Assembly (NCBI GenBank): GCA_002320555.1
Contig: DCJV01000075.1
Location: 395-7,855, forward strand
Reading direction: 5' to 3'
DNA from: Ruminococcaceae bacterium UBA1691
Lineage (GTDB): Bacteria; Bacillota; Clostridia; Oscillospirales; Acutalibacteraceae
DNA length: 7,461 nt
The first letter of the stretch is position 1. Every line of letters starts with the position of its first letter. The notes below the pieces were generated by a model. That model had not been told where the DNA came from, did not search any database, and saw only the letters and a program-made list of their open reading frames with translations. This document shows, piece after piece, positions 1 through 6,145 of this stretch. Made by a program: the position numbers and the translations under genes.

Positions 1-314
1 TTCCAAATAGAATAAAAACAAATACCGGATGCAAAAATAAGGATCAGAAAGAAAGCGGAGAGCGCGTTGGATAGATACGACATAATATAAGAAGCAATAC
101 CGGAAGGTAGCACATTCGCGATCAGATGCAATATGGTTTGAACAAGCTCCCGTGCTGCAAAAAGCAGAAGCTCACAGATGATGTTGAATCCCAGAACCCA
201 GAGGGCGGGGAAAAGCGTATCCTTTTCCCACGCCATCTGCTGCCCTGCCGGGGCGGTTCGGCCTTGCGGATTGGAAGACTTGTGCATCGGTTTCCCACAA
301 TTTCTAACATTCAT
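1..314 (-). CDS. Partial membrane protein, N-terminal part (runs off left edge)
   Basis: An open minus-strand frame runs from an ATG at 314 to the left edge, giving 104 visible residues with no stop. After a polar N-terminus of about 33 residues, the protein has one hydrophobic segment at about residues 34-57 (beginning LFPALWVLGF) and another at about 83-104 (AFFLILIFASGICFYS). The two are joined by a mostly apolar linker, so this is an integral membrane protein. The 314 start is preferred because AAAAGGCGG lies 9 nt upstream and the predicted transcription start (about 345) excludes the in-frame ATG at 347; an in-frame ATG at 287 is a further alternative. It is divergent from the XRE regulator and its promoter contains that gene's likely operator, so it is probably the regulator's target. 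Too little is present to name a family. A CPBP-type membrane protease or a transporter subunit are both possible. Confidence 0.7.
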   Translation of the reverse strand, partial: MNVRNCGKPMHKSSNPQGRTAPAGQQMAWEKDTLFPALWVLGFNIICELLLFAARELVQTILHLIANVLPSGIASYIMSYLSNALSAFFLILIFASGICFYSIW

Positions 315-351
315 TTGCCTCAACCGCCTTTTTTCTAAAAGATTCATGCTA

Positions 352-380
352 ATTCTAGCGGATTTTCCGCTAGAAGTCAA
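352..380 (-). promoter_or_regulatory. Sigma-A-type promoter for the left-edge membrane protein
   Basis: On the minus strand the -35 is TTGACT (380-375), followed by a spacer of exactly 17 nt and a -10 of TAGAAT (357-352). Each box matches consensus at five of six positions. Transcription would start near 345, leaving a leader of about 30 nt before the ATG at 314. The left palindrome (356-372) fills the spacer and touches the -10, so a bound repressor would block RNA polymerase directly. Confidence 0.7.
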
Positions 381-397
381 TAGCGGAAAATCCGCTA
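356..397. promoter_or_regulatory. Paired 17-bp palindromes, probable XRE operator
   Basis: TAGCGGATTTTCCGCTA (356-372) and TAGCGGAAAATCCGCTA (381-397) are exact reverse complements of each other, separated by 8 bp, with centres 25 bp apart. Each is itself a near-perfect palindrome with arms TAGCGGA/TCCGCTA around a 3-bp centre. The block lies in the divergent region between the membrane protein and the XRE gene. The left copy covers the minus promoter spacer. The right copy abuts weak plus-strand -10 candidates for the XRE gene (TATGTT at 396-401, or TG-T-TATCCT at 398-406). The most likely role is a double operator for the adjacent XRE protein, giving autoregulation and control of the membrane protein. 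As RNA it could also fold into a 17-bp hairpin, but no T-run follows it. Confidence 0.75.
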
Positions 398-424
398 TGT
401 TATCCTTTATCTGGGTGAAAAAAC

Positions 425-640
425 ATGTTATATCAACGAATCCGTGAATTACGCGAGGACCATGATCTAACGCAGGTACAGATGGGTAACATTCTGTCCT
501 GCAGCCAGCGCGTTTACAGCAATTATGAACGCGGAGAACTGGATATTCCCACGGAAATTCTCATTAAATTGGCGGATTATTATGACGTTTCTGTGGATTA
601 TATTTTAAATCGTACAGACAGCATACAGACGGTAAGATAA
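425..640 (+). CDS. Small XRE-family (HTH_3) transcriptional regulator
   Basis: This 71-residue protein is almost entirely one lambda-repressor-like helix-turn-helix domain. Residues 5-61 carry the family pattern: RIRELREDHDLTQVQMGNIL, then the recognition helix around SQRVYSNYERGE, then the typical tail ILIKLADYYDVSVDYIL with a final NRTD. There is no separate ligand or protease domain, as in many short stand-alone repressors. The ATG follows a moderate ribosome binding site (GGGTG, 7-9 nt upstream). The gene is divergent from a membrane protein and directly downstream of a double 17-bp palindrome, so DNA binding there with autorepression is the natural model. No plus-strand promoter is clear: the -10 candidates near 396-406 lack a good -35. 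A bidirectional terminator follows. The family call is firm; the target is inferred. Confidence 0.92.
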   Translation: MLYQRIRELREDHDLTQVQMGNILSCSQRVYSNYERGELDIPTEILIKLADYYDVSVDYILNRTDSIQTVR

Positions 641-656
641 ACCGCTGTGTAGTGAT

Positions 657-702
657 AAAAAGGGCGCACTGCAAAGGATACCTTTTGCAGCGCCCCTTTT
701 TC
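657..702. terminator. Bidirectional rho-independent terminator
   Basis: A long imperfect stem pairs GGGCGC-A-CTGCAAAGG with CCTTTTGCAG-CGCCCC around an ATA loop, with one or two small bulges. It has A5 on the left and T5 on the right, so it reads as a terminator on both strands. It sits between the convergent ends of the XRE gene (640) and the PBP gene (743). Confidence 0.85.
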
Positions 703-742
703 CGATCAGAGCGTATCCGTGTTTTCGAAAGAATGCTTCTGA

Positions 743-2365
743 TTACCTGTTTGTATTTGTCTCGCTCTTGATTCGGCTGATTCCCTCCGCAATCTCTTTA
801 AACACCGGCGCGCCGTCCGTTGCGCCAGAGGAGCCGTCCTCCTTGAGCACGACGATCGCATATTCCGGTTGATCCGCGGGGAAATAGCCCGCAAACCAGG
901 TGTGCAGGATCTCCCGCTCGCCATCATACCATCCGGTCTGGGCAGTCGCTGTCTTGCCCGCCGCCGTGCCCCCGTCCGGCTTTGCATGCTTACCGCTTCC
1001 CTCTTCGACCGTCTGGGTCAAAAAGCGCTGGATCGAATGTGCTGTCGATTCGGACATCGCCTGCAAAGGCGGCTGAATCTCCGTTTTATCCAACAGGTTT
1101 CCGTTATCGTCCACCAATCCTTCAACCAGCACAGGCTTCTGATATCCACCATCATTGGCGATACAGGCATAGAGGGAGGCAAGCTGCAGCGGCGTGGCCA
1201 GAAGTATCCCCTGCCCGAAGGCGAAGTTCGCTACTGCTGCCGGGGAATTGAGCTCCTCCACCTTGGGAAGCGTCCCTGCGGGCGCCGTCAAATTGTCCGC
1301 AAGCGTAGTGGATGTGCCGAAGCCGAGCCGGTCCGCCATTTCGATGAGCTGCGCAGGTTCCAGCTTTGAGGCCAGATTGATAAAATAGGGGTTGCAGGAG
1401 ACCTCGATCGCCTCCTCCATATCGATCGTTCCATGCCCCCCAAGCTCATGGCAGTGGAACACCGTCTTCCCCTGCGTGATTGCGCCCGTACAGGTGTAGG
1501 TAAGGTCCGCAGAAATCCCCGCCTCCAGCGCGGCGGCCGCAATCACGGGCTTGAAGATGGAGCCGACCGCATAGGGTGTGAGCGCGCGGTTGATCAGAGG
1601 GGAATCCGCGTCGTTGAGGCTTTTGGCAAGATCATTCGGGTGAAACGTAGGGCAGCTCGCCATGGCGCGGATTTTTCCCGTTGCTGTCTCCAGCACGACG
1701 ACGGCCCCGCGTTCAATCGCAGAATGGGAAAGGCTCTCCTCTGTAAGCTCCTGGATTCTTCGGTCGATCGTCAGCCGCACGCCTTTGGCGGAATCATAAC
1801 CGGCCCGTTCAATCTTTGGCTGCTCCCCGCTGAGCAGCCTGCCGTGCGCATCGACCGAAAAGCTCACGCGCAGATCGCTGTCCTTCATCTGGAGCCAGCT
1901 GTCAAAGCTCTTCTCCAGCCCCGTTTCCCCCTTCTCTCCTGTTGAGTCGAGATGGCCGATGAGGTGTACGGCAAGCGGACTATCCGCATAGCGCTCCTTC
2001 GCGGTGACAACGGTAATATCCGGACAGTCAATCGCATCCGTATCAACGTCGACGGATACAGGATAGCCCTCGCTCATCTTCTCTCGGATGCTGGACAGTT
2101 CTTCATCAGAAACATAAGGCTCAATCGCGCTCAATGCCTCGGGCGTCGGTTTCAAAAGTGCAACATAGCGCTTAGTGGAATTGACCAGCGGCAGGCCATT
2201 GCAGTCGTAAAAGGTGCCACGGGCTGTGCCGACTGTGATCGTACGTGTGTTATTTCTCGCGGCGGCCTGGGCATAATCGCTTTGTGAAATGCTCAATATC
2301 CGTACAAACAAAAGCCCTAGAGAAAGCATCAGCATAAAAAAAATTGCGACAACGCGTTTCGCCAT
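743..2365 (-). CDS. Class B penicillin-binding protein (transpeptidase)
   Basis: This 540-residue protein cross-links peptidoglycan stem peptides outside the membrane. A signal anchor at residues 5-24 (AIFFMLMLSLGLLFVRILSI) is followed by a PBP dimer-type region (about 45-185) and a transpeptidase domain (about 215-530). Active-site motifs visible are SxxK as GSIFKP (S269, K272), SxN as SCN (323-325) and the third motif as KTATAQTG (K471). This last one reads KTA where most class B PBPs have KTG. The FGQG motif (384-387) and the HG-x-DMEEAIEVSCN context are also family-typical. There is no N-terminal glycosyltransferase domain and no C-terminal PASTA repeat, so the length fits PbpA-like proteins better than SpoVD. 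The start follows GGCGGAG at 7 nt spacing. The gene is monocistronic. Whether it acts in division, elongation or sporulation cannot be decided from sequence. Confidence 0.93.
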   Translation of the reverse strand: MAKRVVAIFFMLMLSLGLLFVRILSISQSDYAQAAARNNTRTITVGTARGTFYDCNGLPLVNSTKRYVALLKPTPEALSAIEPYVSDEELSSIREKMSEGYPVSVDVDTDAIDCPDITVVTAKERYADSPLAVHLIGHLDSTGEKGETGLEKSFDSWLQMKDSDLRVSFSVDAHGRLLSGEQPKIERAGYDSAKGVRLTIDRRIQELTEESLSHSAIERGAVVVLETATGKIRAMASCPTFHPNDLAKSLNDADSPLINRALTPYAVGSIFKPVIAAAALEAGISADLTYTCTGAITQGKTVFHCHELGGHGTIDMEEAIEVSCNPYFINLASKLEPAQLIEMADRLGFGTSTTLADNLTAPAGTLPKVEELNSPAAVANFAFGQGILLATPLQLASLYACIANDGGYQKPVLVEGLVDDNGNLLDKTEIQPPLQAMSESTAHSIQRFLTQTVEEGSGKHAKPDGGTAAGKTATAQTGWYDGEREILHTWFAGYFPADQPEYAIVVLKEDGSSGATDGAPVFKEIAEGISRIKSETNTNR

Positions 2366-2399
2366 TTTAATCTCCGCCTTTTGAAATTGGTCTCCCTTG

Positions 2400-2406
2400 T
2401 AGTATG
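2400..2406 (-). promoter_or_regulatory. CATACTA, possible sporulation (sigma-G-type) -10 for the PBP gene
   Basis: CATACTA on the minus strand ends 34 nt before the PBP start codon, a normal leader length. CATnnTA is the established -10 of sigma-G promoters in Bacillus-type spore formers. The region 17-18 nt upstream reads ATTGG/GATTG, a poor match to the expected GnATA. A vegetative reading (TTGGCT-N17-TACTAC) is also weak. The same seven bases occur upstream of splB. Confidence 0.3.
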
Positions 2407-2483
2407 TCCATTTTCAAAACAAGCCAATCGGATTCATCGGACAATCTTTTCTGAAAACGCGCATATTTGCAATTGCTCATGCC

Positions 2484-2517
2484 TATAATTGGTAACAGAA
2501 AACAAAAAATAAAGGAG
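2484..2517 (+). promoter_or_regulatory. -10 box and ribosome binding site of the small coiled-coil gene
   Basis: A perfect TATAAT lies at 2484-2489, about 36 nt before the ATG at 2526, and AAGGAG (2512-2517) lies 8 nt before it. No good -35 stands 16-18 nt upstream of the -10 (the bases there read gcatat), so the promoter may be weak or may need an activator. The region is divergent with the PBP gene. Confidence 0.5.
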
Positions 2518-2525
2518 CTGTTTTT

Positions 2526-2759
2526 ATGCCACGTCCACGCAAGGCTATTGATTATGAGGAGGAACTGATGAAGGTAGACGCTCAGATCGCCCGCTGCGAC
2601 AAAACAAAAGCAGAGCTGCTTGAGCGCAGACAGGAGCTCTTAAATGCCAAGCGGGAGACAGAGGTTGGCGCGCTCTACGACGCGATGCAGCGCTCCGGCG
2701 TATCCGTCGAGGAAATCATCAGCCTAATCGATCGGACATCGCAGCAAGAAGTCGGATAA
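2526..2759 (+). CDS. Small charged coiled-coil protein, function unknown
   Basis: This is a 77-residue hypothetical protein. A basic N-terminus (MPRPRKAIDYEEE) leads into a strongly charged helical region at about residues 10-48 (for example KVDAQIARCDKTKAELLERR) that should form a coiled coil. A short C-terminal helical unit follows (ALYDAMQRSGVSVEEIISLI, about 52-71), resembling the compact end of small clostridial proteins such as DUF4315, though I cannot assign it to that family. There is no signal peptide or membrane segment. The start is well supported by AAGGAG at 8 nt and an upstream TATAAT. It stands alone, divergent from the PBP and convergent with the M28 peptidase, and a strong hairpin follows it. 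A small scaffold or nucleic-acid-associated protein is conceivable, but nothing in the sequence proves it. Confidence 0.82.
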   Translation: MPRPRKAIDYEEELMKVDAQIARCDKTKAELLERRQELLNAKRETEVGALYDAMQRSGVSVEEIISLIDRTSQQEVG

Positions 2760-2793
2760 ACATCGTAAAAAGCCCTTGCTTTTAAAAAGATCG

Positions 2794-2827
2794 AGGCCCG
2801 CCTTTGCTTTTGTAGAAAGGCGGGCCT
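2794..2827. terminator. Hairpin terminator, probably used from both sides
   Basis: A perfect 12-bp stem pairs AGGCCCGCCTTT (2794-2805) with AAAGGCGGGCCT (2816-2827) around a 10-nt loop. On the plus strand, after the 2526-2759 gene, the downstream tract is poor (TCTGCT). On the minus strand the stem is followed after 3 nt by TCTTTTT, a proper U-run, so it probably terminates the M28 peptidase transcript arriving from the right as well. Confidence 0.8.
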
Positions 2828-3050
2828 TCTGCTATAACATAACGGTAATTAAAAATTCCGCTCGTTTTTCACCTCTACAAGATTGCAGGGCAGAAAACTG
2901 CCGCGACCTTCTCCGTCATGCGTTTCCGGCGCGGCAGCATTTCCAGATCCCGCCCCATGATCCCGATTCCCGGCGGGCGCGGGAAGATACGATTGGTTGA
3001 ATCGCCTTTCCCAACGGTTGATTTGATACGCAACCGCCGGTTGTGTCCAG
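2828..3050. other. Intergenic region with several inverted repeats, no convincing gene
   Basis: This stretch holds no gene I can support. Open frames cross it on the minus strand but none has a ribosome binding site or recognisable product. Inverted repeats include CTGCCGCG/CGCGGCAG around a loop of about 22 nt (near 2898-2939), TTCCCG/CGGGAA (near 2966-2984) and CAACC-GCC-GGTTG just downstream of the M28 stop (near 3031-3044). They could structure the 3' end of the M28 transcript, which would run about 220 nt to the hairpin at 2827-2794. Confidence 0.4.
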
Positions 3051-4355
3051 TCAGATTCCTGTGAATGCGGAAGATTCCTCACAACTTACAGTTGATGCAT
3101 CCTCACAAAAGCCCACAGCGTCATACATGCAGCAAGTTTCCGTCACGACCTCGATGCCCGTGCGGATCGCCTCCGGCTCCAGCAACTCCCAGCTGTCGAG
3201 GCGCGTATGATAATAGCGCGGCGGCGTGGGATCCATTGCGGCAAAGCCGGTGGCCTTGACGCCGATCTGCGTAAACGCTGCGGCGTCGCATGCGCCGATG
3301 TAGATGGAGGCATAGGGAAGATCAAGGCCGCAGTTGGACGCAGCGTTTTTGACGAGCTCCTTGGCCTGCTTATCATGCTTCAACGTACCGCTCAAGTCGC
3401 GGTCGTAAACGGCCAGATCCTTCAGATCACGGAAGGTATCGAGCCCCAGTACGACCGTCTCCGTAGCGAGCAGCTCCTCCTTATGCCGCTTGGCATAGGC
3501 CTTTGCGCCGCGCAGGCCCGCTTCCTCCGAACCGGAGAGCAATACGACGACCTCCGTATGTTCAAAGCGGATATCCGCCTCCGCCAGCGTTTTGAGCGTG
3601 CTCATGGCCACATAGCAGCCGGTGAGGTTATCGTTTGCACCGGGAACGCTTTTAAACGGATTCTGAAAAAACAAAAATCCGATAAAACACGGGAACAGGC
3701 AGAAAAGGATCACGCCGAACACTTTAAAGAAGATGTTGAGCCCACCGGTCAGCTCCACACCCGCCACATTGACAACGAGAAGCTTTACAAGATTGGCTGC
3801 GCCACAGATGATGAAGCCGACCACCGCGGGGATCAGGACGGCCTTCATGCCGTTGCCGCCGAGTTTATAATTCAGCGTCCATTCATACTGGGAATCGGAA
3901 TGGCCTACCAGGAAAATGCGGCGTTTGACCTCACCCTTCGGCCTGCGGGTGGCAATCACATTATGCGACGGATGGCCGGGAAACAGCGGATCGATAAACT
4001 GCTTATACATCACGAACTCCAGCACCAGCGGGATCGCGCCGAGGAGCACCAAAATCAGGCCGATGAGCGCATGGTCGAACCAATAGAGGAATGAAGCGAT
4101 GATGCCCATCGCCACCGTAAAGGGGATAAAGCCCATAAACGCCTGGCGGTGTACGGTAAATTCCTCGATCTGCACGTCATCCGCCCACTGCTCGAGTTCC
4201 TTTGCCATCATCTTCTGCGCCTCAAGCTCTTGCGGACTGCCGGGCGCACGCGGGCCAACCTTTTCGATGATCTGTTTGATCTGATCGCAGCAATACTGCA
4301 CGGTAGCTTTCAGATCAAAGGCTTTTCCGTGTGCCGCTTGCTCTGCATACTTCAA
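3051..4355 (-). CDS. M28-family zinc aminopeptidase with membrane helices
   Basis: This 434-residue protein has all five usual M28 zinc-site elements in order: GHSDSQ (H152, D154), GANDNLTG (bridging D242), GSEEAGLRGA (catalytic E277 and ligand E278), LGLDTF (D306) and YYHTRLDSW (H383). It should be a di-zinc exopeptidase. Unusually, hydrophobic segments interrupt the fold: about 73-92 and 96-117 before the first histidine, and about 171-198 and 207-230 between that histidine and D242. This predicts a polytopic membrane enzyme. An N-terminal amphipathic part (about 18-65, VQYCCDQIKQIIEKVGPRAP) resembles the start of other M28 enzymes. The frame opens with TTG, only 2 nt from GAGGAG, while a better spaced ATG at 4348 is out of frame. 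It is monocistronic and divergent from the ABC operon. The substrate is unknown. Confidence 0.88.
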   Translation of the reverse strand: MKYAEQAAHGKAFDLKATVQYCCDQIKQIIEKVGPRAPGSPQELEAQKMMAKELEQWADDVQIEEFTVHRQAFMGFIPFTVAMGIIASFLYWFDHALIGLILVLLGAIPLVLEFVMYKQFIDPLFPGHPSHNVIATRRPKGEVKRRIFLVGHSDSQYEWTLNYKLGGNGMKAVLIPAVVGFIICGAANLVKLLVVNVAGVELTGGLNIFFKVFGVILFCLFPCFIGFLFFQNPFKSVPGANDNLTGCYVAMSTLKTLAEADIRFEHTEVVVLLSGSEEAGLRGAKAYAKRHKEELLATETVVLGLDTFRDLKDLAVYDRDLSGTLKHDKQAKELVKNAASNCGLDLPYASIYIGACDAAAFTQIGVKATGFAAMDPTPPRYYHTRLDSWELLEPEAIRTGIEVVTETCCMYDAVGFCEDASTVSCEESSAFTGI

Positions 4356-4389
4356 TTCTCCTCACTCTTTCTATAAAAAATTTTCCTCT

Positions 4390-4430
4390 ATATTACCATA
4401 ATTTATGCGCTATAACAACCGGAATTTCAA
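4390..4430 (-). promoter_or_regulatory. Candidate promoter(s) of the M28 peptidase gene
   Basis: Two overlapping minus-strand candidates have 17-nt spacers. One is TTGAAA (4430-4425) with CATAAA (4407-4402); the other is TTGTTA (4418-4413) with TAATAT (4395-4390). Either would give a leader of roughly 30-40 nt. I cannot choose between them by eye. Confidence 0.4.
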
Positions 4431-4480
4431 AAGAACGATATGCTTCATAATGCACTGTTTGAGCGCATATGGTGCAAAAG

Positions 4481-4486
4481 GGGGGA
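4481..4486 (+). promoter_or_regulatory. Ribosome binding site that decides the ABC ATPase start
   Basis: The purine run GGGGGGAAG precedes tandem ATG codons at 4489 and 4492. Spacing is better for 4492 (about 6-8 nt) than for 4489. The extended open frame back to 4405 has no ribosome binding site and adds residues unlike ABC proteins. No clear -35/-10 pair is visible upstream; CATAAT at 4446-4451 is the best -10 candidate. Confidence 0.55.
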
Positions 4487-4491
4487 AGATG

Positions 4492-5234
4492 ATGCCGGAA
4501 TATATCCGCGTAAAGGATTTAAGCAAAACTTACCGCCGGCATGAGGCGGTAAAGCATATCAGCTTTCAGGTAAACAAGGGGCAGATTTTTGCCTTTCTCG
4601 GGCCAAACGGAGCGGGAAAAAGCACCACGATCAATATTCTTTCCACACTGCTTCTCAAAAGCAGCGGAATCGTCCGCGTCGGCGGCCTGGACCTTGACCG
4701 CCAGCGGCAGGCAGTCAAACAGAAAATCGGTATCGTTTTTCAAGATGACGTTCTGGATGAGGGCCTGAGCGTATACCAGAACCTTCTGTACCGCGGCGGG
4801 CTCTATCTTTCACAGGAGAACGTGCTGAAACAGCGCATTTCGGAACTTTCATCCCTGCTGATGCTGGATCCGATCCTGACACGGAAATACGGAGACTGCT
4901 CAGGCGGACAAAAAAGGCTCGCCCAAATCGCCAGAGCACTCCTTCCGGCTCCCGGCCTTCTGATTTTGGATGAGCCGACAACCGGCCTTGATCCTGTGAC
5001 GCGCCAAAAGGTTTGGGAAACGCTGCTGGTCCTGCGCGAAAAGCTGCAGATGACCATTTTTTTACCACACATTATATGGAGGAAGCCGCCTATTCCGATG
5101 CGATCTGCGTTCTCGACCACGGTCAGATTTTATTGTGCGATACGCTTGACCATCTCGGAAAAACACAGGTGGACAGCAAAAAACAGCTGGATCTCAACGC
5201 TCTTTACCTCCACCTTCTAGGAGAAAACAGATGA
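4492..5234 (+). CDS. ABC-2 exporter ATP-binding protein, frame broken by one nucleotide
   Basis: This is the ATPase of a DrrA/NodI-like exporter. From the ATG at 4492 the motifs are Walker A GPNGAGKS (37-44), Q-loop FQDD (Q84), signature CSGGQKRLAQIARAL (136-150), Walker B LLILDEP (156-162) and D-loop TTGLD. The zero frame then leaves the family sequence after residue 191 and ends at a TAG at 5218-5220, without an H-loop. The -1 frame resumes perfectly from 5064 with TTHYMEEAAYSDAICVLDHGQIL, which contains the switch histidine, and ends at TGA 5232-5234 overlapping the permease ATG. The restored protein is 247 residues, normal for the family. The break is at T7 (5057-5063) followed by A, an in-phase U UUU UUA heptamer. 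It may be a sequencing or assembly indel, a mutation, or programmed slippage. Drugs or lipids are typical substrates; here the substrate is unknown. Confidence 0.85.
5057..5064 (+). other. T7-A run at the ATPase frame break (possible slippery site)
   Basis: The zero-frame codons are ATT TTT TTA, which contain T TTT TTA in the phase required for tandem -1 slippage. Slipping there would yield TIFL-TTHYMEEA, the usual H-loop context. One extra T (T8) would instead give TIFF-TTHYMEEA. No strong downstream stem or upstream Shine-Dalgarno stimulator is obvious. Confidence 0.6.
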
Positions 5235-6142
5235 AAAAACTAGCCTTTTTAGTCCGGCGAAACCTCCGCCTCTTTTGCAACAACCGGCTTAATATCCTGT
5301 TGTCCTTTGCTTCGATCCTGATTGTAATCGGTATTTATATCCTGTTTCTGCGGGATTTTCTCCTCGAAACGGTCACGCGCGCAGGCGCGAACAGCGCGTA
5401 TGTCGAGGAATTTACAGACCGCTTTATGTTCTCCGGCCTGCTGGTTGTCATCAATACGACCACCTGCTTCGGCATCATCCAGCTTGGTGTCTCCGATGCA
5501 GAAACCGGCATCCGGCGAGACTATCTGGTCGCTCCGATCTCCCGTTTTTCTTTGACGCTCGGCTACTGGACAACAGCCGTTATCATCTCCTTCTTTTTTA
5601 CCATATGCACCGTGCTGGGCGGAGAGCTCTTTTTTCTGCTGCAGTATGGAAAAGCGCTGTCCTGCGCTGCTCTTCTCCAAGCCATCTCAACTGTTCTTTT
5701 TTCATCCATGGTCAATGCCGCCATTCTTCTCTGCCTTTCCCGGCGTTTGAAAAGCTCGGCGACCTTCTCCACGCTTGCCAATCTTTACGGCACGCTCATC
5801 GGCTTCCTCGCCGGGGCTTATTTGCCCTATTCGTTCTATCCGAACTGGCTGCGCCGGGTACTGTTCTATTTTCCTCCAACACAGACGGTCAGCATTCTGC
5901 GTCAGATTTATATAGATCACCTGCGTGTTCCGCTTGCGGAGCAGCGTTCTGCAGAGTTTGTGCCAAAACTGCTGCAAACCTTCGGCATTGAGCTGCAGCT
6001 GCGGGGGGTATCCGTTTCCCTGCAGCGTCAATATGGCATTCTGACCTTTCTTTTTCTGCTTCTTCTGCTCTGTCTGTGGGCGGGCGGATTGGGAAACGAG
6101 CCCTTACGAAGGAAAAGGCAGGCGGCACACAGGCCTTCATGA
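5231..6142 (+). CDS. ABC-2 type exporter permease
   Basis: This 303-residue protein has about six predicted membrane segments: near 22-41, 66-84, 111-130, 145-168, 181-199 and 269-286. The layout is that of ABC-2 type permeases. The short basic N-terminus (MKKLAFLVRRNLRLFCNNR) and the cytoplasmic stretch around residues 88-108 (DAETGIRRDYLVAPISRFSL) match the coupling-helix region that contacts the ATPase; LVAPISR is a common family element. The sequence AGAYLPYSFYPNWLRRVLFYFPPTQTV (about 195-220) is also typical. The start codon overlaps the restored ATPase stop (ATGA), implying translational coupling and one operon. This also supports the -1 frame as the ATPase's true end. The C-terminus is basic. 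The gene ends 3 nt from the convergent splB with no terminator between. The transported substrate cannot be told. Confidence 0.92.
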   Translation: MKKLAFLVRRNLRLFCNNRLNILLSFASILIVIGIYILFLRDFLLETVTRAGANSAYVEEFTDRFMFSGLLVVINTTTCFGIIQLGVSDAETGIRRDYLVAPISRFSLTLGYWTTAVIISFFFTICTVLGGELFFLLQYGKALSCAALLQAISTVLFSSMVNAAILLCLSRRLKSSATFSTLANLYGTLIGFLAGAYLPYSFYPNWLRRVLFYFPPTQTVSILRQIYIDHLRVPLAEQRSAEFVPKLLQTFGIELQLRGVSVSLQRQYGILTFLFLLLLLCLWAGGLGNEPLRRKRQAAHRPS

Positions 6143-6145
6143 ACA

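Noticed and set aside
356..397. The double palindrome as a terminator or the start of a repeat array
   Set aside because: No T-run follows on either strand, there are only two copies, and it overlaps promoter elements between divergent genes. An operator fits better.
126..447. Plus-strand frames of 70 and 89 residues at the left edge
   Set aside because: They are antisense to the hydrophobic partial membrane protein, and one crosses the operator and overlaps the XRE start. The minus frame has a promoter, a ribosome binding site and membrane helices.
869..1369. Long plus-strand open frame inside the PBP gene
   Set aside because: It is antisense to a PBP with all catalytic motifs, is Arg/Cys rich, has no ribosome binding site and no recognisable domain.
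2431..2452. Direct repeat ATCGGA-TTC-ATCGGA in the PBP/coiled-coil divergent region
   Set aside because: It has two short copies only, with no match to a known site and no regulator gene beside it. It could easily be chance.
2849..3082. 77-residue minus-strand frame downstream of the M28 gene
   Set aside because: It overlaps the M28 3' end in another frame, has no ribosome binding site and low-complexity Gly/Ala/Arg composition. A neighbouring frame ending LEMLPRRKRMTEKVAAVF is somewhat protein-like but has no start context either.
3207..4094. 295-residue plus-strand open frame
   Set aside because: It lies fully antisense to the M28 peptidase, whose zinc motifs establish the coding strand. 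It is a GC-skew shadow.
4405..4491. Upstream extension of the ABC ATPase to ATG 4405
   Set aside because: It has no ribosome binding site, its 28-29 residues resemble nothing in ABC proteins, and GGGGGG before ATG 4489/4492 gives a much better start.
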